From NCBI RefSeq assembly GCF_900111395.1, contig NZ_FOHV01000018.1, forward strand, positions 1 to 52,000: a DNA stretch of 52,000 bases, written 5' to 3'. This DNA comes from Thorsellia anophelis DSM 18579 (GTDB lineage Bacteria; Pseudomonadota; Gammaproteobacteria; Enterobacterales; Thorselliaceae). The translations under genes and the position numbers were made by a program. Positions 20,674 through 31,186 of the stretch are shown in pieces (within the stretch, counting starts at the first letter, position 1; the number at the start of each line of letters is the position of its first letter). The notes below the pieces were generated by a model. The model saw nothing but the letters and a program-made list of their open reading frames with translations, ran no database searches and was not told where the DNA came from.

Positions 20674-21225
20674 ATGTCTGATTTTACAACGATAGCCCGG
20701 CCTTATGCAAAAGCTGCATTTGATTTTGCACTTGAAAAAAAGAGTGCAGGTGATGTGCAAGCCATTACGCACTGGGAATCTATGTTAAATTTTGCAATGG
20801 AAGTTGCACAAAATGACCAGATAGCTCAGATGCTAACAGGCTCTCTCTCTTCTGAGGAGTCAGCAAATTTGTTCATCAATATTTGTGGCGACACGCTTTG
20901 TGAATCTGGTAAAAATTTAATTAAAGTCATGGCTGAAAACCGCCGTTTACTCGCTCTTCCAGAAGTTTTTGCTCAATTTATTGAAATGAAAACTGAATAT
21001 GAAGGAACGATTGATGTTGAAGTGATAGCGATAAATAAATTAAGTGCATCTCAGGAAGAATCAATTATATCTTCTATGCAGAAGCGGTTATCACGTAATG
21101 TAAAATTACATTGTAAAATTGACACATCAATTATGGGCGGGCTAATCATACGTGCTGGTGATTTAGTCATTGATAGTAGTATTCGTGGACGATTAAATCG
21201 TCTGACCGATGTCTTACAGTCTTAA
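20674..21225 (+). CDS. atpH: ATP synthase F1 subunit delta
   Basis: Delta joins the peripheral stalk to the top of F1. The product begins [20 protein letters not shown], the family N terminus, and ends with the [20 protein letters not shown] block (about 155-174); length 183 (E. coli 177). I start at the ATG at 20674, with AGGAGG 9 bases upstream. The ATG at 20665 directly abuts the ribosome binding site and would add three residues. The gap to atpF is 14 bases. Confidence 0.95.
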   Translation: MSDFTTIARPYAKAAFDFALEKKSAGDVQAITHWESMLNFAMEVAQNDQIAQMLTGSLSSEESANLFINICGDTLCESGKNLIKVMAENRRLLALPEVFAQFIEMKTEYEGTIDVEVIAINKLSASQEESIISSMQKRLSRNVKLHCKIDTSIMGGLIIRAGDLVIDSSIRGRLNRLTDVLQS

Positions 21226-21237
21226 GGGGACTGAAGT

Positions 21238-22779
21238 ATGCAACTGAATTCCACAGAAATTAGTGAACTGATCAAACAAAGAATTGCTCAGTTCAATGTC
21301 GTGAGCGAAGCACGCCATGAAGGAACCATTATTTCTGTAAATGATGGGATTATCCGTATTCATGGCCTAGCGGATGTAATGCAGGGTGAAATGATTGCCC
21401 TTCCTGGTAATAGTTATGCAATAGCTCTGAATCTTGAAAGAGATTCAGTTGGTGCTGTTGTAATGGGACCTTATTCTGATCTTGCTGAAGGGATGAAAGT
21501 CCAATGTACTGGTCGTATTTTAGAGGTACCGGTAGGGCGCGGATTATTAGGTCGTGTTGTTAATACATTGGGTTTACCAATAGATGGTAAAGGTGCAGTT
21601 GAAAATGATGGTTTTTCTCCTGTTGAAGTGATAGCTCCAGGCGTTATTGATCGCCAATCAGTTGATGAACCTGTGCAAACAGGTTATAAATCAGTTGATG
21701 CTATGATTCCAATTGGACGTGGTCAACGTGAATTAATCATTGGTGATAGACAAACAGGTAAAACAGCATTAGCAATTGATGCAATCATCAATCAGAGAGA
21801 TTCTGGCATTAAATGTATATATGTTGCAATTGGACAAAAAGCTTCTACTATTTCAAATGTAGTGCGTAAGTTAGAAGAGCATAACGCTTTATCAAATACT
21901 ATTGTTGTTGTTGCATCTGCGTCTGAATCAGCAGCTTTACAATACTTAGCGCCTTACGCGGGTTGTGCGATGGGTGAGTATTTCCGTGATCGCGGTGAAG
22001 ATGCATTGATTGTATACGATGACTTGTCAAAACAAGCAGTTGCCTACCGTCAAATTTCATTATTACTTCGTCGCCCACCTGGTCGTGAAGCGTTTCCTGG
22101 AGATGTTTTTTATCTTCATTCGCGTTTACTTGAGCGTGCAGCACGTGTTAATGTTGAATATGTTGAAAAATTCACTAAAGGTGAAGTCAAAGGTAAAACT
22201 GGTTCTCTAACAGCATTACCAATTATTGAAACTCAGGCTGGTGATATTTCTGCTTTTGTACCAACGAATGTTATTTCCATTACTGATGGTCAAATATTCT
22301 TTGAAACAAATTTATTTAATTCTGGTATTCGTCCAGCAGTTAATCCTGGTATTTCTGTTTCTCGTGTTGGTGGTGCAGCTCAAACTAAGATTATCAAGAA
22401 GCTTTCAGGTGGAATTAGAACCGCCCTTGCACAATACCGTGAATTAGCTGCTTTTGCTCAATTTGCATCTGATCTTGATGATGCAACTCGTAAACAGTTA
22501 GATCATGGGCAAAAAGTAACAGAGCTATTGAAACAAAAACAATATGCGCCAATGTCTGTTTCTAAGCAAGCTATCTTATTATATGCAGCTGAAAAAGGCT
22601 TTTTAGATGATATTCCAGTTGATAAAATCGTACCTTTTGAAGAAGCTTTAATGCAATATATCGATACTGCTCATGCTGACTTTATGGCTGAATTAGATAA
22701 AACAGGCAATTACAATGATGAGATTGAAGCTAAATTTAAATCAATCTTAGAATCTTGTAAGCAATCGGCTAACTGGTAA
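21238..22779 (+). CDS. atpA: ATP synthase F1 subunit alpha
   Basis: Alpha carries the non-catalytic nucleotide sites and shares the hexamer with beta. The 513-residue length equals E. coli AtpA. Walker A is GDRQTGKT (169-176); also seen are [30 protein letters not shown] (two blocks) and the signature [14 protein letters not shown] with the arginine finger. AAGGGG lies upstream of the ATG. GC content is a little higher than in flanking genes, as for other highly expressed genes here. Confidence 0.98.
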   Translation: MQLNSTEISELIKQRIAQFNVVSEARHEGTIISVNDGIIRIHGLADVMQGEMIALPGNSYAIALNLERDSVGAVVMGPYSDLAEGMKVQCTGRILEVPVGRGLLGRVVNTLGLPIDGKGAVENDGFSPVEVIAPGVIDRQSVDEPVQTGYKSVDAMIPIGRGQRELIIGDRQTGKTALAIDAIINQRDSGIKCIYVAIGQKASTISNVVRKLEEHNALSNTIVVVASASESAALQYLAPYAGCAMGEYFRDRGEDALIVYDDLSKQAVAYRQISLLLRRPPGREAFPGDVFYLHSRLLERAARVNVEYVEKFTKGEVKGKTGSLTALPIIETQAGDISAFVPTNVISITDGQIFFETNLFNSGIRPAVNPGISVSRVGGAAQTKIIKKLSGGIRTALAQYRELAAFAQFASDLDDATRKQLDHGQKVTELLKQKQYAPMSVSKQAILLYAAEKGFLDDIPVDKIVPFEEALMQYIDTAHADFMAELDKTGNYNDEIEAKFKSILESCKQSANW

Positions 22780-22849
22780 AGTTTAGAATGCGTTAAGTAC
22801 ATGCTACTAGCGCATTTAAATTATTTTTAAGTCTTAAGGATAGGCAATT

Positions 22850-23722
22850 ATGGCTGGAGCAAAAGAGATACGTTCTAAAATTGCAAGTGTGAAAAATACT
22901 CAAAAAATCACAAAAGCAATGGAAATGGTAGCTGCTTCTAAAATGCGTAAATCACAAGATCGCATGGCTGCTGGTCGCCCTTATGCTGAAATGATTCGTA
23001 ACGTTATCAATCATGTTGTTAAAGGTAATCTTGAATACAAACACCCATATCTAGAAACTCGCTCACAAAAAAGGGTTGGTTATATTATTGTTTCTACTGA
23101 TAGAGGGCTTTGCGGCGGATTAAATGCAAATTTATTCAAAGCTGTATTGATTGATATTAATGAGAAAATTTCTCAAGGCATCAAGGTTGATCTAGCTTTG
23201 ATTGGTTCTAAAGCTGTTAGTTTCTTTAGTTCTATCAAAGCAAATATTGTTGCTCAGAACACAGGGCTTGGTGATGCGCCTACATTAAATGATTTGCTTG
23301 GATTAATTCAGGTGATGATTAAAAAATTTGATGAAGAAAAAATTGATAGTGTGTATTTAGCACATAATCATTTTGTCAACACCATGTCTCAAGAAGCTAA
23401 AGTAACTCAGTTATTACCAATTTTACCATCTGAAGAAATAGATTATAAATCAATTAAATCAACCCCATGGGATTATCTCTATGAGCCTGATCCTAAAATG
23501 TTATTAGATTTATTGATTCGTCGTTATATTGAATCTCAGGTATATCAAGGTGTTGCTGAAAATTTAGCAAGTGAACAAGCTGCAAGAATGGTAGCAATGA
23601 AAGCTGCAACAGATAATGCTGGTGAAATGATTAAAGAGCTTCAATTAGTTTATAATAAAGCTCGCCAAGCAAGTATCACGCAAGAATTAACTGAAATTGT
23701 GTCAGGTGCCTCAGCGGTTTAA
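22850..23722 (+). CDS. atpG: ATP synthase F1 subunit gamma
   Basis: Gamma is the rotating central shaft. The 290-residue product (E. coli 287) has the N-terminal helix [35 protein letters not shown] and the C-terminal helix [24 protein letters not shown] lies 9 bases before the ATG. The 70-base spacer after atpA contains a weak AATGCG/CGCATT inverted repeat. Confidence 0.97.
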   Translation: MAGAKEIRSKIASVKNTQKITKAMEMVAASKMRKSQDRMAAGRPYAEMIRNVINHVVKGNLEYKHPYLETRSQKRVGYIIVSTDRGLCGGLNANLFKAVLIDINEKISQGIKVDLALIGSKAVSFFSSIKANIVAQNTGLGDAPTLNDLLGLIQVMIKKFDEEKIDSVYLAHNHFVNTMSQEAKVTQLLPILPSEEIDYKSIKSTPWDYLYEPDPKMLLDLLIRRYIESQVYQGVAENLASEQAARMVAMKAATDNAGEMIKELQLVYNKARQASITQELTEIVSGASAV

Positions 23723-23773
23723 GGCTGATATTGATTAGCCTTGACAAAATTAACGCAAATATTTAGAGGGTAG

Positions 23774-25159
<1,386 letters not shown>

Positions 25160-25173
25160 TCGAAAAATGATGT

Positions 25174-25205
25174 AACGCCTATTGTAAAATCAATAGGCGT
25201 TGGAG
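25174..25205 (+). promoter_or_regulatory. hairpin abutting the atpC ribosome binding site
   Basis: AACGCCTATTG (25174-25184) pairs perfectly with CAATAGGCGTT (25191-25201) across TAAAAT. The next four bases, GGAG (25202-25205), are the atpC Shine-Dalgarno sequence. The stem could limit ribosome access and lower epsilon synthesis or protect the end of atpD; both are inference. Confidence 0.6.
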
Positions 25206-25211
25206 AATATT

Positions 25212-25652
25212 ATGGCAAAGACATTTTTATTGGATGTAGTAAGTGCTGAAGCATTGTTGTTTTCAGGACAAGTTCAAAGCATCCAAATTACTGGCAGTGA
25301 GGGTGAGTTAGGTATACGCCCTGAACATGCTCCTTTGCTTACAGCGATTAAGCCTGGTTTAGTGCGCATTGTGAAAGAAGATAATACTGAAGAGTTAGTA
25401 TATCTTAGCGGTGGTATTTTAGAGGTACAACCTAAGCGTGTAATTGTTTTATCTGACGCTGCTATTTATGGTGAAGATATTGATGAGGAGCGTGCGCTTG
25501 CTTCTAAACAACGTGCTGAGGCACAATTGGCTAAAAATCAAAGTAGTGTGGATAATGCTGAAGCAGAGGCTCATCTTTCTAGAGCTCTTGCCAAGTTACG
25601 CGTAATTGAGCTGATTAAGCTCCAAGAAAATAAATCAAAAAGAAATAAGTAA
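25212..25652 (+). CDS. atpC: ATP synthase F1 subunit epsilon
   Basis: Epsilon sits on the rotor foot and inhibits ATP hydrolysis. The 146-residue product has the N-terminal beta sandwich ([49 protein letters not shown]) and the two-helix C-terminal domain. It is a little longer than E. coli AtpC (139). The ATG at 25212 lies 6 bases after GGAG; a TTG at 25200 lies within the hairpin and is unlikely to be used. Confidence 0.96.
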   Translation: MAKTFLLDVVSAEALLFSGQVQSIQITGSEGELGIRPEHAPLLTAIKPGLVRIVKEDNTEELVYLSGGILEVQPKRVIVLSDAAIYGEDIDEERALASKQRAEAQLAKNQSSVDNAEAEAHLSRALAKLRVIELIKLQENKSKRNK

Positions 25653-25670
25653 ATATATTGATCTAATGTT

Positions 25671-25700
25671 AAAAAAGCGCTCATTTGAGCGTTTTTTTTT
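25671..25700 (+). terminator. Rho-independent terminator of the atp operon
   Basis: The stem (A)n-GCGCTC / GAGCG-(T)n with loop ATTT is preceded by six A and followed by nine T. It lies 18 bases after the atpC stop. Confidence 0.88.
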
Positions 25701-25898
25701 GAGAAAAACTTCTATAAATTTAAGTTAATATTATGTGTTCTATGAAACCATAGTGATAATAGGTAATATAGATGAAGTAATTGTTATATTTTTTTTGTAT
25801 AATCTACATCTAGGTTAGGTAAACAAACTTGTTTGCAGGATCTTTAATGGTGCATAATCTGACTTTTTATTGAGCATACAAAATGCAGGAGCGACTGA

Positions 25899-26363
25899 AT
25901 GCCAGCTAAAGCTGATGAGTTAATTAAAGTTTTTAAAGCTATCTTAAAAGATGAAAAATTCTCTTCTCAAGGTGAGATTGTTATTGCATTACAACAAGCG
26001 GGTTTTGATAATATAAATCAATCAAAAGTTTCCAGAATGCTAACAAAATTTGGAGCCGTAAGAACTCGAAACGCAAAACAAGAAATGGTCTATTGCCTTC
26101 CTCAAGATGCAAGTGTGCCCGCAACATCAAGCCCATTAAAAAATTTGGTTTTAGATGTTGATTACAACGATTCTTTAGTTGTGATTCATACTAGTCCAGG
26201 TGCTGCTCAGTTAATTGCAAGATTATTAGATTCACTTGGTAAAAATGAAGGGATTTTAGGGAGTATTGCGGGCGATGATACTATTTTCACAACCCCTACC
26301 AAAAAAGTGAGTGTGAAAGAATTGTATCAATCAATATTAGTACTTTTTGATCAAGAGCTTTAG
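25899..26363 (+). CDS. argR: arginine repressor ArgR
   Basis: ArgR is a hexameric repressor and activator that uses arginine as corepressor. The 154-residue product has the N-terminal winged helix with [14 protein letters not shown] and [20 protein letters not shown], then the C-terminal oligomerisation domain with the arginine-binding [10 protein letters not shown]. Length matches E. coli (156). AGGAG lies 7 bases before the ATG. A perfect -10-like TATAAT is near 25797, but its -35 is weak. No clear ARG box is seen upstream; only a short GCATA/ATGC repeat at 25874-25886. The gene stands alone rather than beside mdh. Confidence 0.95.
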   Translation: MPAKADELIKVFKAILKDEKFSSQGEIVIALQQAGFDNINQSKVSRMLTKFGAVRTRNAKQEMVYCLPQDASVPATSSPLKNLVLDVDYNDSLVVIHTSPGAAQLIARLLDSLGKNEGILGSIAGDDTIFTTPTKKVSVKELYQSILVLFDQEL

Positions 26364-26508
26364 TACTAAATCATTAAATAATTGATAGTAAAAAATATTT
26401 ATTTTTGATTACTGCTATCACGCATTTATGCATAAGCATATGAATTTTTTATATTAATATTGTTTTTAACATATTAATGAATTTTTAAACTATTAATAGG
26501 AATGACAA

Positions 26509-27036
26509 ATGAGTTTATTGAATGTACCTGCTGGCAAATCCTTGCCAGATGATATTTATGTGATAATAGAAATCCCAGCTAATGCTGATCCTGTTAAGTA
26601 TGAAATTGATAAAGAGACAGGTGCGTTATTTGTAGATCGTTTTATGGGTACAGCTATGTTTTATCCGTGTAATTATGGTTATATCAATCATACTTTATCT
26701 TTAGATGGCGACCCTGTTGATGTACTGGTACCCACTCCTTTTCCTTTAGAGGCTGGCTCTGTAATTCGTTGTCGTCCTGTTGGCGTACTTAAAATGACAG
26801 ATGATGCTGGTGAAGATGCTAAATTACTGGCTGTTCCACATGAAAAAATGAGTAAAGAGTATGGTCATATCCAAGATATAGGAGATGTACCTGAGTCACT
26901 TAAAGCACAAATAGAACATTTTTTTCAGCATTATAAAGATTTAGAAAAAGGTAAATGGGTTAAAATTGATGGCTGGGCAGATGCTAATGCTGCTCGAGAA
27001 GAGATTTTAAGCTCATTTGAACGCGCTAAAAAATAA
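26509..27036 (+). CDS. ppa: inorganic pyrophosphatase
   Basis: Ppa hydrolyses pyrophosphate and so drives biosynthetic reactions. The 175-residue family I enzyme (E. coli 176) has [18 protein letters not shown], the metal-binding signature DGDPVDVLV (66-74) and [18 protein letters not shown] lies upstream of the ATG. It is monocistronic, with a strong terminator after it. Confidence 0.97.
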   Translation: MSLLNVPAGKSLPDDIYVIIEIPANADPVKYEIDKETGALFVDRFMGTAMFYPCNYGYINHTLSLDGDPVDVLVPTPFPLEAGSVIRCRPVGVLKMTDDAGEDAKLLAVPHEKMSKEYGHIQDIGDVPESLKAQIEHFFQHYKDLEKGKWVKIDGWADANAAREEILSSFERAKK

Positions 27037-27060
27037 TATAGTTTAAAATTGCTTTTAGCA

Positions 27061-27127
27061 AAGCGCTATACTTTTTGATATTACTATTAAAAATAAGTAA
27101 AGATTAAAGTATAGCGCTTGTTTTTTT
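27061..27127 (+). terminator. Rho-independent terminator of ppa with a large loop
   Basis: AAGCGCTATACTTT (27061-27074) pairs perfectly with AAAGTATAGCGCTT (27106-27119), followed by G and seven T. The loop is about 31 bases, larger than usual. Confidence 0.8.
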
Positions 27128-27176
27128 ATGGTTTTATTAATTATTATGCGAACTTAATTTAAGTGAATAAATGCTT

Positions 27177-27611
27177 ATGCCTAATATAACTCGTTCTGCT
27201 TTAGTGTCATTTAGTGCTTTAGAAATGTTTAACTTAGTCAATGATATCAAATCTTACCCTGAGTTTTTACCTGGCTGTATTGGTGCGAGTATTTTAAGCC
27301 AAGCAGAAAATGAGATGGTTGCATCAGTAGAAGTTGAAAAATTTGGGATTAAAAAATCATTTGTGACTCGAAATAGGTTAATTGTAGGTGAATCAATCTT
27401 AATGGAATTAGTGGAAGGTCCTTTTAAGCAATTAACTGGTGGCTGGACATTTACTAGTTTATCTGAAAATGCTTCTAAAGTTGAATTATCGTTACAGTTT
27501 GAATTTACTAATAAATTAGTTGAACTTGCTTTTGGTAAGGTATTTAATGAGTTAGCTGTCAATATGGTAAGTGCATTTTCGGATAGAGCTAAGCTGGTAT
27601 ATCGAAGGTAA
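27177..27611 (+). CDS. ratA: ribosome association toxin RatA / coenzyme Q-binding START-like protein
   Basis: RatA (YfjG, PasT) is a polyketide-cyclase/START-fold protein related to mitochondrial Coq10. In E. coli it binds the 50S subunit and blocks 70S formation. The product, 144 residues from this start, has [29 protein letters not shown] and [20 protein letters not shown]. An ATG six bases upstream (27171) adds two residues; I chose the MP start because the family begins there. Followed after 5 bases by rnfH. Whether it works as a toxin or in ubiquinone function is not settled for the family. Confidence 0.9.
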   Translation: MPNITRSALVSFSALEMFNLVNDIKSYPEFLPGCIGASILSQAENEMVASVEVEKFGIKKSFVTRNRLIVGESILMELVEGPFKQLTGGWTFTSLSENASKVELSLQFEFTNKLVELAFGKVFNELAVNMVSAFSDRAKLVYRR

Positions 27612-27616
27612 TTTTT

Positions 27617-27904
27617 ATGGATGAAATAAGTGTTCAGGTAGTGTTTGCCTTACCTCAAAAGCAATATGTGTATGGAGTTAATCTTCCTAAAAACTCAACA
27701 GTTGAAACTGCAATTATTGCTTCAGGTATCCTTAAAATTAGACCTGAAATCGATTTAGCAACGACAAAAGTCGGGATTTATAGTCGTATTGTTAAATTAA
27801 CCGATACCCTTAAACAAGGGGATAGAATAGAAATTTATAGGCCATTGACTGCTGATCCTAAAGAGTTAAGACGTAAACGCGCAGAGCGCACCGCAAAACA
27901 GTGA
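27617..27904 (+). CDS. rnfH: RnfH/RatB ubiquitin-like protein
   Basis: The 95-residue beta-grasp protein has [40 protein letters not shown] and the ending [20 protein letters not shown], the pattern of RnfH (YfjF, RatB). It overlaps no gene and lies 5 bases after ratA, the arrangement in E. coli. It was once proposed as antitoxin of RatA, which has not been generally supported; its role is unknown. Confidence 0.92.
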   Translation: MDEISVQVVFALPQKQYVYGVNLPKNSTVETAIIASGILKIRPEIDLATTKVGIYSRIVKLTDTLKQGDRIEIYRPLTADPKELRRKRAERTAKQ

Positions 27905-27933
27905 CATTATCAATCAGGATATAAAGTAATATT

Positions 27934-28713
27934 ATGAAGATGCTAACGTTAATTTCTCCTGCTAAAACATTAGATTATGATTCACCCTTACCTAGCGAAA
28001 ATCATACTATGCCACTTTTTTTAGAAAAAAGTGAAACATTAATAGATGTTTGCAGAAAGTTAACGCCCGTTGAATTAAGTCAATTGATGAGAATCAGCGA
28101 TAAATTAGCAGCTCTTAATGTTGCAAGATTTGCACAATGGAATAAAGAGGCAGATTTTAGTACAGCAAGGCAAGCTATTTATGCCTTTCAAGGTGATGTT
28201 TATTTAGGATTAGAAGCCCATGCTTTATCTGAATCTGAAATTAATTATGCACAAGAAAATTTATGTATTTTATCCGGCCTTTATGGTGTATTAAGACCCT
28301 TAGATTTAATGCGTCCATACCGATTAGAAATGGGTACAAAACTTAAAACACCTTTTGCTGATAACCTTTATCAATACTGGCGATCAACTATCACACAATA
28401 TTTAAATTCACGAATTGAATCAGACGCTATTAGCGCAATGATTAATTTAGCTTCTGATGAGTATTTTTCAGTGGTAGATACAAAAGCCTTGACTGTACCT
28501 GTTATAAAACCAATTTTTCAGGATGAGAAAAATGGTAAGTATAAAGTAATTAGCTTCTTTGCTAAAAAGGCAAGAGGGATGATGGCTAGATATTTAATTC
28601 AATCAAAATGTGAAAATATGGATGATATCAAAGCATTCAATGCTTCAGGCTACCAATATTGTGACAAAGAGTCGACGGATTTAAATTGGGTATTTAAACG
28701 CAAAGAGCAGTAA
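27934..28713 (+). CDS. yaaA: peroxide stress resistance protein YaaA
   Basis: YaaA lowers free iron and so limits Fenton damage under peroxide; it belongs to the DUF328 family, which binds DNA. The 259-residue product (E. coli 258) has LISPAKTLDYDSPLP, FQGDVYLGLEA, LSGLYGVLRPLDLMRPYRLEMG and the C-terminal KKARGMMARYLI. It lies 29 bases after rnfH in the same direction and may be co-transcribed. OxyR control, known in E. coli, was not visible. Confidence 0.94.
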   Translation: MKMLTLISPAKTLDYDSPLPSENHTMPLFLEKSETLIDVCRKLTPVELSQLMRISDKLAALNVARFAQWNKEADFSTARQAIYAFQGDVYLGLEAHALSESEINYAQENLCILSGLYGVLRPLDLMRPYRLEMGTKLKTPFADNLYQYWRSTITQYLNSRIESDAISAMINLASDEYFSVVDTKALTVPVIKPIFQDEKNGKYKVISFFAKKARGMMARYLIQSKCENMDDIKAFNASGYQYCDKESTDLNWVFKRKEQ

Positions 28714-28788
28714 GAGAGCAATAAAATGATTCATTATATTGTTTAGTTAAACTTTTCATGGATGGAAATTAATCTTAAGGAGAAGAGT

Positions 28789-29160
28789 ATGCGTTATTAT
28801 TTAATGGCATTGAAAAATTGTTTTAATTTTAAAGGTAGGGCTTCACGTTCTGAATTTTGGGTATTTACACTTGTAAATTATTTTATAATTTATTTTTTGT
28901 ATTTTGTATTTATTTTTTCAAGTGAATATAACGAAACTTTAGCCGGTGGCGCATTAGTCCTATCTCTTTCACTCAGTTTAGTTTTGGTTGTGCCCTCTGT
29001 ATCCGTTTCAATTAGGCGTTTGCATGATACTAATAGAACAGGTTGGTTATTTTTATTAAGTTTTGTTCCTATTATAGGAACTGTGTTATTGATATATTGG
29101 TATTGTTTAAAAGGCTGTGAAGGTGATAATCATTTTGGACCTGATCCTTTTACATTATAA
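28789..29160 (+). CDS. DUF805 inner membrane protein
   Basis: The 123-residue product begins MRYYLMALKNCFNFKGRASRSEFW, the DUF805 signature (E. coli YhaH/YhaI/YiiR type). It has three or four membrane helices (about 25-45, 55-75, 90-110) and the conserved RRLHDTNRTGW loop. AAGGAG lies 6 bases before the ATG at 28789; an upstream in-frame ATG at 28762 has no ribosome binding site. Function of the family is unknown. Confidence 0.88.
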   Translation: MRYYLMALKNCFNFKGRASRSEFWVFTLVNYFIIYFLYFVFIFSSEYNETLAGGALVLSLSLSLVLVVPSVSVSIRRLHDTNRTGWLFLLSFVPIIGTVLLIYWYCLKGCEGDNHFGPDPFTL

Positions 29161-29193
29161 TTTAGGTATTACCTTTAAAGGTATAAGTTAAAA

Positions 29194-29397
29194 ATGGAAA
29201 ATTTGATTACTGTAAAATGCCCTACTTGCAAAGCTGAGGTCGTTTGGGGAGAAGTTAGTATATATAGGCCCTTTTGTTCTAAACGGTGTCAATTAATTGA
29301 TTTAGGTGAATGGGCTGATGAAAAAAAATCGATTCCAGGGGATCCTATCATCGATGAAAGTGATCTATGGGGGGAAGATTTTAATCCTGAGAAGTAA
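29194..29397 (+). CDS. yacG: DNA gyrase inhibitor YacG
   Basis: YacG is a small zinc protein that binds GyrB and blocks DNA binding by gyrase. The 67-residue product has four zinc cysteines, Cys9, Cys12, Cys28 and Cys32 (CPTC...CSKRC), followed by [16 protein letters not shown]. Length is as in E. coli (65). In E. coli it follows coaE-zapD; here those genes are absent and it follows a DUF805 gene. Confidence 0.94.
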   Translation: MENLITVKCPTCKAEVVWGEVSIYRPFCSKRCQLIDLGEWADEKKSIPGDPIIDESDLWGEDFNPEK

Positions 29398-29420
29398 CGA
29401 TTAATCTTTTAACGAATCAG

Positions 29421-29993
29421 TTAGTTTAATGCTAAAAAATCCACCATTTCTTGGAAGTATTTTTCTATACCAGGAAATGAGTGGTTCCCACCTTCTTCTA
29501 CGGTTTGTTTACAATCTCTGTAATAGTCAACCGCCTGTTGGTAGTCTAATATCTCATCTCCTTTTTGTTGTAAAAGCCAAATTAAATCAGGGTATTCAAT
29601 AGGCTCAACATAAATTGCTTTGAGTTCATCTACTTGGTTTGTTGTTAATTCATAAGTTTCTTTTGTATAGATGTTTGTATTTATCCCTACATAATCATGA
29701 AGAAGTTCAAATGGTCTAACGGCTGGATTAATGACAATAGCAGGAATTTCAAAAGCTGATGATATCCAAGTGGCATAAAAACCACCTAATGATGACCCTA
29801 CTACACCAATTGGTTCTTGTTGATTAAAAAATAGTTCTTCTAGATACATTGCACACAGCTGCGGAGAAAAAGGTAATTGTGGAATAAATATTTCAATATC
29901 AGGGTGATTCTCAGATATCCAGCGTTTTAAAAGTGTAGCCTTAATTGAAAGTGGTGAACTATTAAAACCGTGAAGATAAATGAGTTTTGACAT
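29421..29993 (-). CDS. yqiA: esterase YqiA
   Basis: YqiA is a small alpha/beta-fold esterase. The 190-residue product has YLHGFNSSP (oxyanion side), the nucleophile elbow GSSLGG and the late histidine in GGNHSFPGIE; E. coli YqiA has 193 residues. It lies downstream of cpdA in the same direction, an order kept in E. coli (before parE, which is not here). Substrate in the cell is unknown. Confidence 0.93.
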   Translation of the reverse strand: MSKLIYLHGFNSSPLSIKATLLKRWISENHPDIEIFIPQLPFSPQLCAMYLEELFFNQQEPIGVVGSSLGGFYATWISSAFEIPAIVINPAVRPFELLHDYVGINTNIYTKETYELTTNQVDELKAIYVEPIEYPDLIWLLQQKGDEILDYQQAVDYYRDCKQTVEEGGNHSFPGIEKYFQEMVDFLALN

Positions 29994-30023
29994 AATGATC
30001 CTAATAATATTTAATCAGTTAAA

Positions 30024-30857
30024 TTACTCATAGCCTTTAGCTGAAACGTCTACTGAATAATTAATATTTTCGATGCGTTTTACACATGTCTCTAAATTTC
30101 CATCTGGCTTTAATATAAACTCTCTCCAGCCAGGATTGATTGTATCAAGTGAAAATATTTTTGATTTAGGTAAAAACTGGATTGAAGTTGAGGGGGTAGA
30201 ATAAAAAGACCAATCCTCCCAACAGTCATCTATCGCTTGATGAATATGGCCACATATGATTGCTTTTATCTTATCATAGGATTTTAGTTTTGTAGCAAGT
30301 GTATCACTATTTTGTAACTTGTGTTGATCTAACCACTGTGAACCACAAGGTTTAGGATTATGATGAACAAAAATTAATGTATTGCGATTTTTTTCTGAAC
30401 TAAGGCTTTTTTCTAGAAAATCTAGTTGAGGACCAGATAATTCTCCTTTAGGTGCACCAGATAGTTGGCTATCTAGTAGTATACATTGCCAGTTATCGTT
30501 TATTAAAATATGTTTTGCCTCAGATAAGTTTGAGGTGTTAAGTATGCCTTGCATGTTATTTTGATTATCATGATTTCCGGGTAACCAAACAACAGGTGTA
30601 TTAAAAGTACCCATAATATTAATAAAGTGTTGATATGATTCAATACTCTGATCTTGAGTTATATCACCAGAGCAGACAATCAAATCAAAGATAGTATTAT
30701 TTTTTTTGATTGTATTGATCACAGCTTGAAAGCTTTTATAGGTAGGGACACCAAGCAACTTTTCTTTTTTATCTGCAAAAAGGTGCATGTCGCTAATTTG
30801 TAAAAGCTTAATACTTTCATTTGTAGTTGAAAGGCTAAGTCGAGTGTTCAATGTCAT
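30024..30857 (-). CDS. cpdA: 3',5'-cyclic-AMP phosphodiesterase CpdA
   Basis: CpdA breaks down cAMP and so tunes CRP-controlled genes. The 277-residue product has the metallophosphoesterase motifs DMHLF, SGDITQD, GNHD, HHNP and CGHIH in order; E. coli CpdA has 275. I chose the ATG at 30857, preceded by AAGGA at short distance; an in-frame TTG at 30872 would add five residues. A CRP-like site before the beta-glucoside genes at 48.5 kb shows that cAMP signalling matters here. Confidence 0.93.
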   Translation of the reverse strand: MTLNTRLSLSTTNESIKLLQISDMHLFADKKEKLLGVPTYKSFQAVINTIKKNNTIFDLIVCSGDITQDQSIESYQHFINIMGTFNTPVVWLPGNHDNQNNMQGILNTSNLSEAKHILINDNWQCILLDSQLSGAPKGELSGPQLDFLEKSLSSEKNRNTLIFVHHNPKPCGSQWLDQHKLQNSDTLATKLKSYDKIKAIICGHIHQAIDDCWEDWSFYSTPSTSIQFLPKSKIFSLDTINPGWREFILKPDGNLETCVKRIENINYSVDVSAKGYE

Positions 30858-31186
30858 ATTCCTTAAGTACAATATATTAAATTATGGTAATCGATAGGTG
30901 TCACTAAAATAATTAAGGCTAAAGATTGATTTAAGTAATCTAAAACCGAGATAATAAGGTAAACTCAATTGGATAATAGCCGATTTACTAAGAGTAAATC
31001 TGTCTGCTATGACACATTTTTATGAAAAAGAAGTAAAATTTAACATTGTTTGTGTTTTTTTTGTTCGAATTTATAAGTTGATCACATTATTTGTTTGAAA
31101 TTTAAACTAAAAATGAAGCATTTATACTAGAAAACTATTTTTTAATGAATATATATTCATAATTCTATACTGAGGAGCTGTGTTGT
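30858..31186. other. divergent cpdA / hydrolase intergenic region
   Basis: This 329-base AT-rich gap has no gene. A perfect ARG-box-like palindrome lies at 31146-31159. TATACT near 31126-31131 could be a -10 for the hydrolase gene, but no good -35 is seen. GAGGAG precedes the hydrolase ATG. Confidence 0.4.
31146..31159 (+). promoter_or_regulatory. ARG-box-like palindrome
   Basis: TGAATATATATTCA is a perfect 14-base palindrome that fits the ArgR half-site consensus TGAAT-N4-ATTCA, 27 bases before the hydrolase ATG. ArgR usually binds pairs of boxes 3 bases apart and no second box is seen, so it may be a chance AT-rich palindrome. Confidence 0.4.

Noticed and set aside
21899-22447. Several open frames on both strands within atpA
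   Set aside because: They are by-products of the codon use of atpA, which is intact and unambiguous.
25701-25898. ARG boxes for argR autoregulation
   Set aside because: No TGAAT-N4-ATTCA palindrome was found; only a short GCATA/ATGC repeat over the ribosome binding site.
27177-27904. ratA-rnfH as a toxin-antitoxin system
   Set aside because: The two-gene order is kept in most gammaproteobacteria and the antitoxin role of RnfH is not supported; this is a core gene pair.
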